Under the pieces are notes generated by a model. It was not told the origin of the DNA. It worked only from the letters and a program-made list of their open reading frames with translations, and did no database searches. A DNA stretch of 64,000 bases from G963663315 sp963668255 (lineage in GTDB: Bacteria; Pseudomonadota; Gammaproteobacteria; Arenicellales; Poriferihabitantaceae): the NCBI GenBank assembly GCA_965116595.1, contig OZ220708.1, positions 2,542,001-2,606,000 of the forward strand, in the 5' to 3' direction. Positions 34,653 to 43,105 of this stretch are shown here, in pieces. Within the stretch, counting starts at the first letter, position 1; every line of letters begins with the position of its first letter. A program made the position numbers and the translations under genes.

Positions 34653-36611
34653 TCAGATATCGGGGCCCATGTTTTTCATGCCTTCAGGTTCCTTCTCCCC
34701 TACCGCGATCAGAGGTTCCCATTTGACTTTCTTGAGGTCCCACTGTCCGGTATCGCGATCATAACGGGAATTTACGAAACATTTCCACTCATCGTCATTG
34801 ATATCCTTATAGTCCGCCCGGTAGTAATAACCTGGATATCGGGTTTCCTGGCGGAATTTTATGTGTTGCATATGTGCTTCCGCCGCAATGATGCGATGAT
34901 AGTTTTCCCATGCGCGAAGTAATTCATGCAGGTCCTTGGCCCGCATTTTCAGGGAATCCTCTTTCAGCATGATCATCTTCTTCTCGGCTATTTCAAGCAT
35001 TTGCTGGTTCGTTTGATACCAGGTGGCAACGCCTGCCACATATTCATCCATGATTTTCTGCAATCGGAACTGCAACATTTTTGGCGTAATGTAGAAAGGG
35101 TTGATATCAATCGCGGTCGTATAGTCCTTATGCTCCAGGAATGTTCGCACCGGTCGATAAATTTCTTCTACCAACTCTTCCGTAGTGCGGGCAGGCTCAG
35201 GTTTGATGTCTGGATTGTCCAGGCAATACTGCACCATGCTTTTTGCTGCAATTCGACCTTCAGTAAACGACCCTGATGAGAATTTATGACCTGACGCACC
35301 GACACCATCACCACCTGTAAACAACCCGTTTACCGTGGTCATTCGATTGTATCCCCAGGAATAGTGATCGGGACTACCCGGCAGATCATCAGGCCCGGAA
35401 CACCACAGTCCCGCACAACCTGCGTGGGAGCCAAGCAGATAGGGTTCAGTCGGCATCAACTCCGACATTTCCTTGTCAGGTTCAATGTTTTCACCCGCCC
35501 ATACGCCACACTGCCCAATGGTCATATCCAGAAAATCTTCCCAGGCTTCCGCCTCCAGGTGTTTGATTTCTTTCGGTGTCATGGTTTCCGCCAGTTTGGC
35601 CATGGCAGACGGTGTGTCCATCATGATTGGACCACGTCCTTCCCGCATTTCGATCATCATAAGGTGATTCCTGAGACAGGTCCCCATGGCAAAACCAACG
35701 GCGTATTTGTCATAACCGTTATCCTTTAGCAGGTGGTAGTTTTTCTCCTGATAATCCTCGCCAAAGGCGTTCATCGCTTTCGCTTTGAACAGCAGGAACC
35801 ACGCGCCTACAGGACCATAACCATCCTTGAATCGAGCGGGTACAAACCGGTTTTCCATCAGCGTCATTTCTGCGCCGCATTCTGCCGCCATGGCGTATGT
35901 TGAACCGGCGTTCCAGACCGGATACCAGGCGCGGCCGGTTCCTTCCCCCACGGAGCGTGGCCGGAATACATTGACAGCGCCACCGGCAACCAGCAGGCAT
36001 GTCTTGAATTTGTAGATATAAATCTTGTTCTCACGAACAGAGAAGCCGGCAGCCCCGGCCACTCTTGTCGGGTCGTTCTTGTCGGTCATCAATCTGACGA
36101 TAAAAATTCGCTCACGAATATTTTCCACGCCCAGCGCTTTCTTGGCAGCTTCGGCGACGATCCATTTGTAGGATTCGCCGTTAATCATAATCTGCCATCG
36201 ACCGGACCGGACCGGCTTGCCGCCATCTCTCAGTTTCTTTCCTTCGTCGCCTTTTTGTTTCCAGATCGGAAGCCCCCAGTCCTCAAAATTGTGCACTGCG
36301 TCATCGACGTGTCTGCCAACGTCATACACCAGGTCCTCGCGGGTAATCCCCATCAGGTCGCCCCGTACATAGCGAACATATTCAGCCGGATCATTTTCAC
36401 CCATATAAGTGTTGATCGCAGATAACCCCTGGGCAACGGCGCCCGAACGATCCATTGCCGCTTTATCCACAAGCTTGATGTTGAGGCCGGTTCCCTCAGC
36501 CCATTTCATGATTTCGAATGCTGCGCCACAAGCGGCCATCCCTCCGCCGATGATGAGAATGTCGCACTCCTCTTCAACTACTTCAGGATTTGAAAACGAA
36601 TAGTCTGACAT
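34653..36611 (-). CDS. aprA: Adenylylsulfate (APS) reductase, alpha subunit
   Basis: The 652-residue flavoprotein starts at ATG 36611, 8 bases after AGGAGA. The N-terminal Rossmann motif is CDILIIGGGMAACGAAFE. It has the AprA-specific stretches GAVAQGLSAINTYMG, YVRYVRGDLMGITREDLVYD and GGDGVGASGHKFSSGSFTEGR, and it lacks the sulfur-reducing assimilatory fold. In sulfur oxidisers AprAB works in reverse, making APS from sulfite and AMP in the cytoplasm; in sulfate reducers it reduces APS. Context favours oxidation. It is 44 bases behind aprB. No sat, qmo or aprM gene is in the window. Confidence 0.97.
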   Translation of the reverse strand: MSDYSFSNPEVVEEECDILIIGGGMAACGAAFEIMKWAEGTGLNIKLVDKAAMDRSGAVAQGLSAINTYMGENDPAEYVRYVRGDLMGITREDLVYDVGRHVDDAVHNFEDWGLPIWKQKGDEGKKLRDGGKPVRSGRWQIMINGESYKWIVAEAAKKALGVENIRERIFIVRLMTDKNDPTRVAGAAGFSVRENKIYIYKFKTCLLVAGGAVNVFRPRSVGEGTGRAWYPVWNAGSTYAMAAECGAEMTLMENRFVPARFKDGYGPVGAWFLLFKAKAMNAFGEDYQEKNYHLLKDNGYDKYAVGFAMGTCLRNHLMMIEMREGRGPIMMDTPSAMAKLAETMTPKEIKHLEAEAWEDFLDMTIGQCGVWAGENIEPDKEMSELMPTEPYLLGSHAGCAGLWCSGPDDLPGSPDHYSWGYNRMTTVNGLFTGGDGVGASGHKFSSGSFTEGRIAAKSMVQYCLDNPDIKPEPARTTEELVEEIYRPVRTFLEHKDYTTAIDINPFYITPKMLQFRLQKIMDEYVAGVATWYQTNQQMLEIAEKKMIMLKEDSLKMRAKDLHELLRAWENYHRIIAAEAHMQHIKFRQETRYPGYYYRADYKDINDDEWKCFVNSRYDRDTGQWDLKKVKWEPLIAVGEKEPEGMKNMGPDI

Positions 36612-36655
36612 CAAGGTCTCCTGTTTGAAAAATTTAATACAATATCCGGCTTAAT

Positions 36656-37120
36656 CTAGTTGGCCATAAACTGGCTCATGTCACAGCTGTGTGTTCCATC
36701 AGTGAATAAACGGTTATGGTTTGTCAAATCACTGCCGTCTGCTTCAGGCTTTCCACCGTAAGGGTCTGCAGAACCCTCCGGGGTCGTACGGATAGGAAAT
36801 TTGAATCGCTTTAAATTTCCGTTCCGGAATTTGATGGTCCACATGATTGAATCAGTTCCCCTGAGTGGCTGAACCTGGGCGCCCAATGGTACGACGTCTG
36901 CATAGTGACGGCATTCAATCGCCTGTTGAGGGCAGACTTTGACGCACGAATAACATTCCCAGCACTGTTCGGGTTCCTGGTTATAGGCTTTCATCGCATG
37001 GCCGGTTTCGGAGCCATCCTTGTCGAGCTTCATCAGGTCGTGGGGGCAAATATACATACAGGCAGTTTTGTCCTGACCTTTACAACCATCGCATTTGTCG
37101 GTACGAACATAAGTAGGCAT
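36656..37120 (-). CDS. aprB: Adenylylsulfate reductase, beta subunit (iron-sulfur)
   Basis: The 154-residue product starts at ATG 37120 after TGGAGA; the longer frame runs into the promoter region. Two [4Fe-4S] cluster motifs are visible: Cys10, 13, 21 and 25 (CDGCKGQDKTACMYICP) and Cys53, 56, 59 and 63 (CWECYSCVKVCP). The C-terminal tail (about 95-154) is the part that wraps AprA in known structures. The subunit passes electrons between the AprA flavin and a membrane partner that is not encoded here. Confidence 0.97.
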   Translation of the reverse strand: MPTYVRTDKCDGCKGQDKTACMYICPHDLMKLDKDGSETGHAMKAYNQEPEQCWECYSCVKVCPQQAIECRHYADVVPLGAQVQPLRGTDSIMWTIKFRNGNLKRFKFPIRTTPEGSADPYGGKPEADGSDLTNHNRLFTDGTHSCDMSQFMAN

Positions 37121-37142
37121 CACTTTTCTCCAGTTCGGGTAA

Positions 37143-37182
37143 AATATAGCAGCACTGTTAAACAGAGCGCTGTTTGAAACAG
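37143..37182 (-). promoter_or_regulatory. aprBA control region: -10 box and two adjacent palindromes
   Basis: On the minus strand TATATT (37148-37143) lies 22 bases before the aprB start and is a plausible -10. Just upstream are two palindromes: CTGTT-A-AACAG (37155-37165) and CTGTTT-G-AAACAG (37170-37182), with centres 16 bases apart. They cover the weak -35 position (AGCGCT). Such a pair suggests a dimeric regulator bound in tandem. The regulator is unknown, and activation or repression cannot be decided from sequence. Confidence 0.55.
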
Positions 37183-37340
37183 ACAATCTAACCGTTTCGG
37201 GGTCAAAAATCTAATTAGAATTGCAATTCGTTCCATAAGCTCCATTTATGAAAGTTGATTAATAATATTTATATGCAATATTCTTCCTAATGGAAAAATA
37301 TCTGATCCGGGCCAGATTCATTCGAACCTGATTATGGAAA

Positions 37341-38117
37341 TTATGAACTCCTGGTTCGGAGCAATAAGTATACTCCCAAAACGATCATGGGCAGGCTGAG
37401 TAAATGCCCCATCGTTATCCAGTTCGAGGCGATGGTTCCAATATGGCTGTCAGGCTCCCTGAAAAACTCTACAATGAATCGGAAAATCCCGTATCCGGAC
37501 AAAAACAACCCCGATATTTGTCCCGGCTTTCTGACCCGGGAGGAAAACCACCATAAAATGATGAACAGAAGCAATCCTTCAAGCAATGCTTCGTAAATTT
37601 GCGACGGGTGCCTTACCTGACCGGGCGCAGTATGAAACATGACCCCCCAGGGAAGATCCGTTACCCTGCCCCATAACTCCTGGTTGATGAAGTTGCCGAT
37701 GCGACCGAAAAACAAACCGGGCGGGATCAAAGGCGCCAGAAAATCTGAAACCGTGAGATAGACACGCCGGGTTTTTCTTGCATAACCGCCAATCGCCGCC
37801 AGCACGCCGAGCAATCCGCCATGAAATGACATTCCACCATCCCATAAAGCGAAAATTTCGAAAGGATTTCCAATGTAGTAGCTCAGGTTATAAAAAACCA
37901 CATAGCCAAGCCGTCCGCCGACGATCACTCCCACCGCAATAAAAAAAAGCAGGTCTGTGATCTCATCCGACTTCCAGCCCGAATTCTGCTGGCGCACACG
38001 ATACTGCGCCAAAACGAACGCAAACCCAAAACCCAGCAAATACATGAGTCCATACCAATGTACCTCAAGCGAGCCAATTGATATAGCGACGGGATCGATG
38101 TCAGGATGTACAATCAA
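37341..38117 (-). CDS. lgt: Prolipoprotein diacylglyceryl transferase
   Basis: The 258-residue membrane protein starts at TTG 38117 (frame: IVHPDIDPVAISIGSLEVHWYGLMYL). About seven helices and the Lgt signature GRIGNFINQELWGRVTDLPWGV are present, with GGMSFHGGLLG upstream. It transfers diacylglycerol to the lipobox cysteine of prolipoproteins, which here would include NlpD. A 220-base gap separates it from aprB. I see no strong ribosome-binding site at the TTG. Confidence 0.96.
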   Translation of the reverse strand: MIVHPDIDPVAISIGSLEVHWYGLMYLLGFGFAFVLAQYRVRQQNSGWKSDEITDLLFFIAVGVIVGGRLGYVVFYNLSYYIGNPFEIFALWDGGMSFHGGLLGVLAAIGGYARKTRRVYLTVSDFLAPLIPPGLFFGRIGNFINQELWGRVTDLPWGVMFHTAPGQVRHPSQIYEALLEGLLLFIILWWFSSRVRKPGQISGLFLSGYGIFRFIVEFFREPDSHIGTIASNWITMGHLLSLPMIVLGVYLLLRTRSS

Positions 38118-38227
38118 GGGAACTTACTGTCTATAGCTATACTCAACTGTCAGACAGGCCGTACTTATCTGCAGGCCGATTAACCAAAATTCATCTTACC
38201 ACACAGACTCGATTCAAGAACCTTCCG

Positions 38228-40261
38228 ATGCCAAACAAACTGATTGATCAAAGCAGCCCCTATCTATTGCAACATGCCAATAACCCGGTCGACTGGCATC
38301 CGTGGAACGATCAGTCCCTGGAGTTGGCCAGAGCCGAAAACAAACCCATCCTTCTTTCCATTGGCTATTCAGCCTGTCACTGGTGCCATGTGATGGAGAA
38401 GGAAAGTTTCGAAAATGAGGAAATAGCCTCAATCATGAATTCCTTGTTCGTATGTATCAAGGTGGATCGTGAAGAACGGCCTGATCTCGACAAAATTTAT
38501 CAACTGGCTCACCAGATGCTGACTCAACGCCCTGGAGGCTGGCCACTGACCGTCGCCCTGACCCCTTATGGACATGCTCCCTTTTTCGCCGGCACCTACT
38601 TTCCTCCGACCAGCAGATCAAACATGCCCGGCTTTGACGAATTGCTGCAAAAGATTTTCATTCATTATCAGGAAAATCAGGAGAAAATGAGTGACTATCT
38701 TCTGTCATTCAATACCGCCCTGGAAAAACTCAATCCCTCTGCACCGGCATCAACGATTGCTGACCCGGCAACGGTTCTGGATCATGCAACCGGGATTCTG
38801 GATAATCAATATGATACCGTCTTCGGCGGATTTGGCGGTGCGCCAAAATTTCCTCACCCTACCCAGCTTGAATTACTCATGGTCGCCGCCGCCAGGCAGA
38901 CAGTGGCCTCCCCGAATGTGACGGTGATGGTCGAGAAAACTTTGACCAGAATGGCACAGGGCGGTTTATACGATCACCTCGCAGGTGGATTTTTCCGCTA
39001 CTCGGTGGATCGGGAGTGGAAAATCCCCCATTTTGAAAAAATGCTTTACGACAATGCCCAGTTACTCGTACTTTACAGTCATGCCTGGCAGGTTCACCCG
39101 AAGTCACTGTACAGGAATGCGGCCACATCTACAGCACAGTGGGTAATCGATGAAATGCAACAACCTGAAGGAGGTTACGCTTCAACTCTGGATGCAGATT
39201 CCGAAGGAGAAGAAGGGAAATATTATGTGTGGAGTGAAACCGACCTGTGCGCCGTGCTTTCAGAGGATGAATACACCCGGATCGAAAATACCTTCGGCTT
39301 GTTCGGAGAACCAAATTTTGAAGGCCGGTGGCACTTGAATCTCAATCCGGATATTGATCATGAGTTGCCCGATCAAAACTCCGAAGCAGACCAGGTCATC
39401 AGGAATGCAAAATCCAGATTACTCGAAATACGCCGTCACCGGATACGCCCTGGCCTGGACGATAAGATACTGACCGCCTGGAACGGCCTGATGATTTCAG
39501 GAATGGCGCTCGCGGGAAGGATTTTCAACTGTGATTCCTTTATAGAGTCTGCACAAAGATCGGTTGATTTCATAAGAAACAATCTGTGGCAGGGAAACCG
39601 GTTACTCGCCAGTTGCGCCAAGGGTAAATCACACCTTAACGGCTATCTGGATGACTATTCATTCATGCTCTGCGGAATCCTGCAACTGCTGCAATCGAAG
39701 TGGCGCCAATCCGATCTGGAATTCGCAGTCAATTTAGCGGATGCGATGATTGACCGCTTTGAAGATACAGAAGAAGGCGGTTTCTATTTCACCTCCCATG
39801 ACCATGAAAAGCTACTGTATCGACCCAAGACCGGCGCCGACGACGCCATTCCTTCAGGTAATGGTCTGGCAATATCGGGGTTGCTCGGACTTGGCTGTTT
39901 ACTGGCGGAAACCAGATATTTACTAACCGCAGAAAAAGCGCTCGCCCTGTTCTCCGACGAACTTCGACGCCATCCATCCATCAACGCTTCCATGTCGATT
40001 GCCCTGCAAAAATTCGATCCTGCATTTTCTACCGTAATCATTCGCGGCAAAAAGGAGGATATGAAGCAATGGTCTGATTGCATCAACCAGAAATACACTC
40101 CAGGCCTGCAATGCCTTGCCATCCCGGACAATATCGGGAAACTGCCGCCTTCGCTTGCAATTTATAAATCACAACCCGATACAACCGCTTACGTTTGCAA
40201 GGGCAATCAATGCAGCCCTCCTTTTACTGATCTCGAGCAGTTACGGGAAGGCCTGTTCTGA
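38228..40261 (+). CDS. YyaL/SSP411-family thioredoxin-like protein (DUF255)
   Basis: The 677-residue protein opens with the family signature NKLIDQSSPYLLQHANNPVDWHPW. A thioredoxin-like domain follows (about 1-165) with YSACHWCHVMEKESFENEEIA in place of the usual CxxC site. The remainder resembles an (alpha/alpha)6 barrel like N-acylglucosamine epimerases (YDHLAGGFFRYSVDREWKIPHFEKMLYDNAQL). The family spans bacteria to human SPATA20, and its function is not established. It converges with trmB, overlapping by 21 bases. Confidence 0.9.
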   Translation: MPNKLIDQSSPYLLQHANNPVDWHPWNDQSLELARAENKPILLSIGYSACHWCHVMEKESFENEEIASIMNSLFVCIKVDREERPDLDKIYQLAHQMLTQRPGGWPLTVALTPYGHAPFFAGTYFPPTSRSNMPGFDELLQKIFIHYQENQEKMSDYLLSFNTALEKLNPSAPASTIADPATVLDHATGILDNQYDTVFGGFGGAPKFPHPTQLELLMVAAARQTVASPNVTVMVEKTLTRMAQGGLYDHLAGGFFRYSVDREWKIPHFEKMLYDNAQLLVLYSHAWQVHPKSLYRNAATSTAQWVIDEMQQPEGGYASTLDADSEGEEGKYYVWSETDLCAVLSEDEYTRIENTFGLFGEPNFEGRWHLNLNPDIDHELPDQNSEADQVIRNAKSRLLEIRRHRIRPGLDDKILTAWNGLMISGMALAGRIFNCDSFIESAQRSVDFIRNNLWQGNRLLASCAKGKSHLNGYLDDYSFMLCGILQLLQSKWRQSDLEFAVNLADAMIDRFEDTEEGGFYFTSHDHEKLLYRPKTGADDAIPSGNGLAISGLLGLGCLLAETRYLLTAEKALALFSDELRRHPSINASMSIALQKFDPAFSTVIIRGKKEDMKQWSDCINQKYTPGLQCLAIPDNIGKLPPSLAIYKSQPDTTAYVCKGNQCSPPFTDLEQLREGLF

Positions 40262-40954
40262 CCTGATCATCACAATATCCCACACGCAATGATCCAGTTG
40301 TTTACCACGACGTTCAAACTTGGTCTCAGGACGCCCGGTGGGTGGCAACGTATAGTTGCCGGATCCCGATTTATTTATCAGAGCAGGATAACTTTCAAGT
40401 TTCCGCAAGGCTTCGCTGGCATAGTCTTCCCAGTCTGTTGCGAAGTGAAATACTCCACCCGGTTTTAATTTTGCGATCACACAGTCGATGAAGCCGGGTT
40501 GTAAAATTCGCCTTTTGTGATGTTTCTTTTTTGGCCAGGGATCGGGAAAAAACAGGTTTATCTGATCAAATGATTGATCCGGGAATGCATCGTTCAGGCT
40601 ATCAACTGCATCACCCATCAACACCCGAACATTTTCGAGTTGAAATTTGTGTAATTGCAGCAGGAAATGGCCTACCCCTGGCCGGTACACTTCAATCCCG
40701 ATATGGTTATTATCCGGGTTTTCCCTGGCAAGCTCAACCAGGACTTCTCCATCACCAAAGCCTATCTCCAGAACAGTCTGTGCATGTCGGCCAAAGACGG
40801 CGGGGATATCAACCTTGTCCGGATAATTGTCAGCCATATCCAATCCATAGACAGGAAACAATTCATTTATTGCCTGCTGCTGGCCCCGGGTCATTCTGCC
40901 CCCGCGAACTACGTAGCTTCTGATTGACTTGCGGGGGCTGGAACAGGTATCCAT
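40241..40954 (-). CDS. trmB: tRNA (guanine-46-N7)-methyltransferase
   Basis: The 237-residue product starts at ATG 40954 (MDTCSSPRKSIRSYVVRGGR); the frame stays open 22 codons further. SAM-binding VLEIGFGDGEVLVELARENP and the TrmB signature INLFFPDPWPKKKHHKRRI are present, with a C-terminal TKFERRGKQL. It methylates G46 in the tRNA variable loop. Length fits the family. Confidence 0.96.
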   Translation of the reverse strand: MDTCSSPRKSIRSYVVRGGRMTRGQQQAINELFPVYGLDMADNYPDKVDIPAVFGRHAQTVLEIGFGDGEVLVELARENPDNNHIGIEVYRPGVGHFLLQLHKFQLENVRVLMGDAVDSLNDAFPDQSFDQINLFFPDPWPKKKHHKRRILQPGFIDCVIAKLKPGGVFHFATDWEDYASEALRKLESYPALINKSGSGNYTLPPTGRPETKFERRGKQLDHCVWDIVMIRSEQAFP

Positions 40955-41057
40955 CACAATCTGATATTGTCCTGCAAACCATGGAATTAACGGAAGGAGA
41001 CCACCTCCTGACGTCTGCAAGGCTGGAAGCGGTTATGTCAGTTGAAACCTTGAAATA

Positions 41058-41369
41058 TCAGTCATCCGGTTTCAGTATTTTCTGCAACTCGCCGTTTTCA
41101 TACAATTCGGTCATGATGTCACAACCACCGATGAACTCGCCCCGAACATATAACTGGGGCACTGTCGGCCATTTGGAATAGTCTTTGATTCCTTCCCTTA
41201 CTGAACTGTTGGCCAGTACATCCACCGAAGCGAATTTTACTCCGCATGCCTGGAGAATCTGTGCTGTACGCCCGGAAAATCCGCATTGAGGGAAATCCGG
41301 AGAACCTTTCATAAAAAGAATTATCTCATTGTTGTCTATTACTTCTTTCAACTGTTCTTGAATTGACAT
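41058..41369 (-). CDS. grxD: Monothiol glutaredoxin Grx4
   Basis: The 103-residue protein has the CGFS active site in FPQCGFSGRTAQIL, preceded by ILFMKGSPD and followed by WPTVPQLYVRGEFIGGCDIM. CGFS glutaredoxins bind a bridging [2Fe-2S] cluster with glutathione and deliver it or pair with BolA proteins. A BolA-family gene lies 39 bases upstream on the same strand, which supports a Grx4-BolA pair. Confidence 0.97.
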   Translation of the reverse strand: MSIQEQLKEVIDNNEIILFMKGSPDFPQCGFSGRTAQILQACGVKFASVDVLANSSVREGIKDYSKWPTVPQLYVRGEFIGGCDIMTELYENGELQKILKPDD

Positions 41370-41408
41370 GCATCAACCTCCTGATAAAATTTTATGTGTG
41401 ACTCCGAC

Positions 41409-41645
41409 TTAATCTGTCTGCATTTCGTCAGGGGTCATTGTTTTCATTGACAATGCGTGAATTTCAGACTTCATCCTGTCCCCCAATACACCATAAACCA
41501 TCTGGTGTCGCTGGATCAGTGATTTACCTTCAAAATCCGCACAGACAATAACTGCGTCGAAATGACGACCATCGCCGTCAACCTCGACCTGACTGCCTGC
41601 CAGACCTTCACAAATCCAGCCTTGTATATCCAGGGGAGTAACCAT
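41409..41645 (-). CDS. BolA-family protein, IbaG-like
   Basis: The 78-residue protein has the BolA fold pattern, including HFDAVIVCADFEGKSLIQRHQMVYGVLGDRMKSEIHALSMKTMTP. The RHQMVY segment and placement next to the mla operon favour IbaG (YrbA) over BolA itself. The conserved histidine in RHQ is a cluster-ligand candidate. It likely partners the neighbouring Grx4 in [2Fe-2S] handling. The murA gene that often follows ibaG is absent. Confidence 0.9.
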   Translation of the reverse strand: MVTPLDIQGWICEGLAGSQVEVDGDGRHFDAVIVCADFEGKSLIQRHQMVYGVLGDRMKSEIHALSMKTMTPDEMQTD

Positions 41646-41699
41646 TATCCTGTCATATGTGTTTATTAACGAGCGATTGTGATCTGCATACAGGAAGGA

Positions 41700-41990
41700 T
41701 TAATCAAATATCCTCTCCAGATTGGCCAACTGTGCGATATCCCGTAGTTTGTCAGGAATATGAGTAAAATGTAAGTTTGATGAATTTCTGATCGCACGAT
41801 AATACCAATTCACAAACAGCGCAAGTGCTGCGCTGTCCACTTTTTCCACTTCCTGTAAATCAATCTGATAATCAGGTTCGGTAAATGCCGGGGTATATTG
41901 ATAAACTGCATTGATCGTATTATGGGTTAACACCCCGACAAGATTAATAACATCACCCCTGATACTGATTTGAAAAGGAGCCTCATTCAC
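41700..41990 (-). CDS. mlaB: Mla system STAS-domain protein MlaB
   Basis: The 96-residue product resembles a small STAS domain: beta strands with VINLVGVLTHNTI and YQIDLQEVEKVDSAALALFVNWYYRAI, where the DSAAL motif follows the STAS consensus. MlaB binds MlaF and is needed for activity of the inner-membrane MlaFEDB complex. Its start overlaps mlaC by 8 bases. Small size limits certainty; context is strong. Confidence 0.88.
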   Translation of the reverse strand: MNEAPFQISIRGDVINLVGVLTHNTINAVYQYTPAFTEPDYQIDLQEVEKVDSAALALFVNWYYRAIRNSSNLHFTHIPDKLRDIAQLANLERIFD

Positions 41991-42630
41991 TTGAATAGCT
42001 CCTGTCGTTATTGGTTTTCATCAAGGCAATTGTTCCATCAAGACCATCCTTGAGGATGGACGACTGAAACACGTTTCGATAATTCAATACCATATTCAGA
42101 TCAGCCACCGTCAAATTGTAGATTTTCCAATTCTCCTCCGGTTTCTGCACCATAGAATATACCATGTCTATGGGAGTATCAGTATCAATCCGGAATTTGC
42201 CACGCACATTGGCAAATTTCATAGACTTCTTCTGCTTGATCCGGGTTTCATCAAAAGACATGGATTCGTTGCCGGTGTATTGGAATAACGCAATGGCATA
42301 AGTGGCAATCAGCAATCTTTTCAACTCATGCGCAAACTCCCTGCGCTGTTTCGAGGTGGCTGTCTTCCAGTTTGCAGCCAAAACCAGTTTGGAGATATAG
42401 TCAAAATCAAATAACGGGCCGGCAATCCGGTCGACCAGATCAAACAATTGTGTCTGGCTGTTTTCGAGTTGTTGCCTGTCGGCTGTAAAAGAAACGATCA
42501 TCGAATCGACGGCGTTCTTGATAACCGGCACGGGGTCTTCGGTTGCCGATGAGATTGGCGAAGTACTCATCAGAGCAGCCAGACCCAGGCAGATGAACGT
42601 GCGAGTCAGGGATTTCAATCGTATGTTCAT
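41983..42630 (-). CDS. mlaC: Periplasmic phospholipid shuttle MlaC
   Basis: The 215-residue protein has a signal peptide (TFICLGLAALMSTSPISSA, cleavage near 29) and the MlaC/Ttg2D pattern: LFDFDYISKLVLAANWKTATSKQRREFAHELKRLLIATYA and a late YNLTVADLNMVLNYRNVF. MlaC carries phospholipids between the outer-membrane MlaA and inner-membrane MlaFEDB. It overlaps mlaD by 4 bases. Confidence 0.95.
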   Translation of the reverse strand: MNIRLKSLTRTFICLGLAALMSTSPISSATEDPVPVIKNAVDSMIVSFTADRQQLENSQTQLFDLVDRIAGPLFDFDYISKLVLAANWKTATSKQRREFAHELKRLLIATYAIALFQYTGNESMSFDETRIKQKKSMKFANVRGKFRIDTDTPIDMVYSMVQKPEENWKIYNLTVADLNMVLNYRNVFQSSILKDGLDGTIALMKTNNDRSYSSE

Positions 42631-43100
42631 TGGGAACTTCCTTCCTTGTCACGACCTTGAGAGAACATGAACTGACTGATCAGGGACTCAAGCTGGATGG
42701 CCGACTGGGTAAATTCCAGAACATCGCCTTCCTCAAGGTATATATCTGACGAACCGGGGGACAGACCGATATACTGCGCTCCAAGCAAACCCGAAGTCAG
42801 GATCGATGCGCCGGTATCCATGGGTAATGTATCGTAGTGTTTATCTATGTAAAGATCGACTATCGGGATATAATTCTGTTTGTCAATCCAAATTTTGCCG
42901 ACGCGGCCGACACGTACCCCCCCGATCATTATCGGAGCCTTGACGCTCAAACCACCAATATTGTTGAAGTGCGCTTCTACTTTATAGGTTTGACCCGAGC
43001 TGAAGCTGGTCCCGCTGACCTTGATCGCAAGCATAGCCAGAGCGCCAATCCCTGCCAGCATGAATATTCCAACCCACATTTCCAGGTTCTTGTTCCTCAT
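42627..43100 (-). CDS. mlaD: MCE-domain lipid transport protein MlaD
   Basis: The 157-residue protein has one N-terminal membrane helix (about 10-29, WVGIFMLAGIGALAMLAIKV) and a single MCE domain (about 38-125) with FNNIGGLSVKAPIMIGGVRVGRV and LTSGLLGAQYIGLSPG. It forms the hexameric periplasmic ring on MlaE. It follows mlaE by 5 bases. Length matches family members. Confidence 0.96.
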   Translation of the reverse strand: MRNKNLEMWVGIFMLAGIGALAMLAIKVSGTSFSSGQTYKVEAHFNNIGGLSVKAPIMIGGVRVGRVGKIWIDKQNYIPIVDLYIDKHYDTLPMDTGASILTSGLLGAQYIGLSPGSSDIYLEEGDVLEFTQSAIQLESLISQFMFSQGRDKEGSSQ

Positions 43101-43105
43101 TCTTT

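Noticed and set aside
37121..37186. Longer aprB start
   Set aside because: The extension covers the palindromes and -10 box; AprB proteins start at MPTYVRTDKC-like sequence and a good ribosome-binding site precedes 37120.
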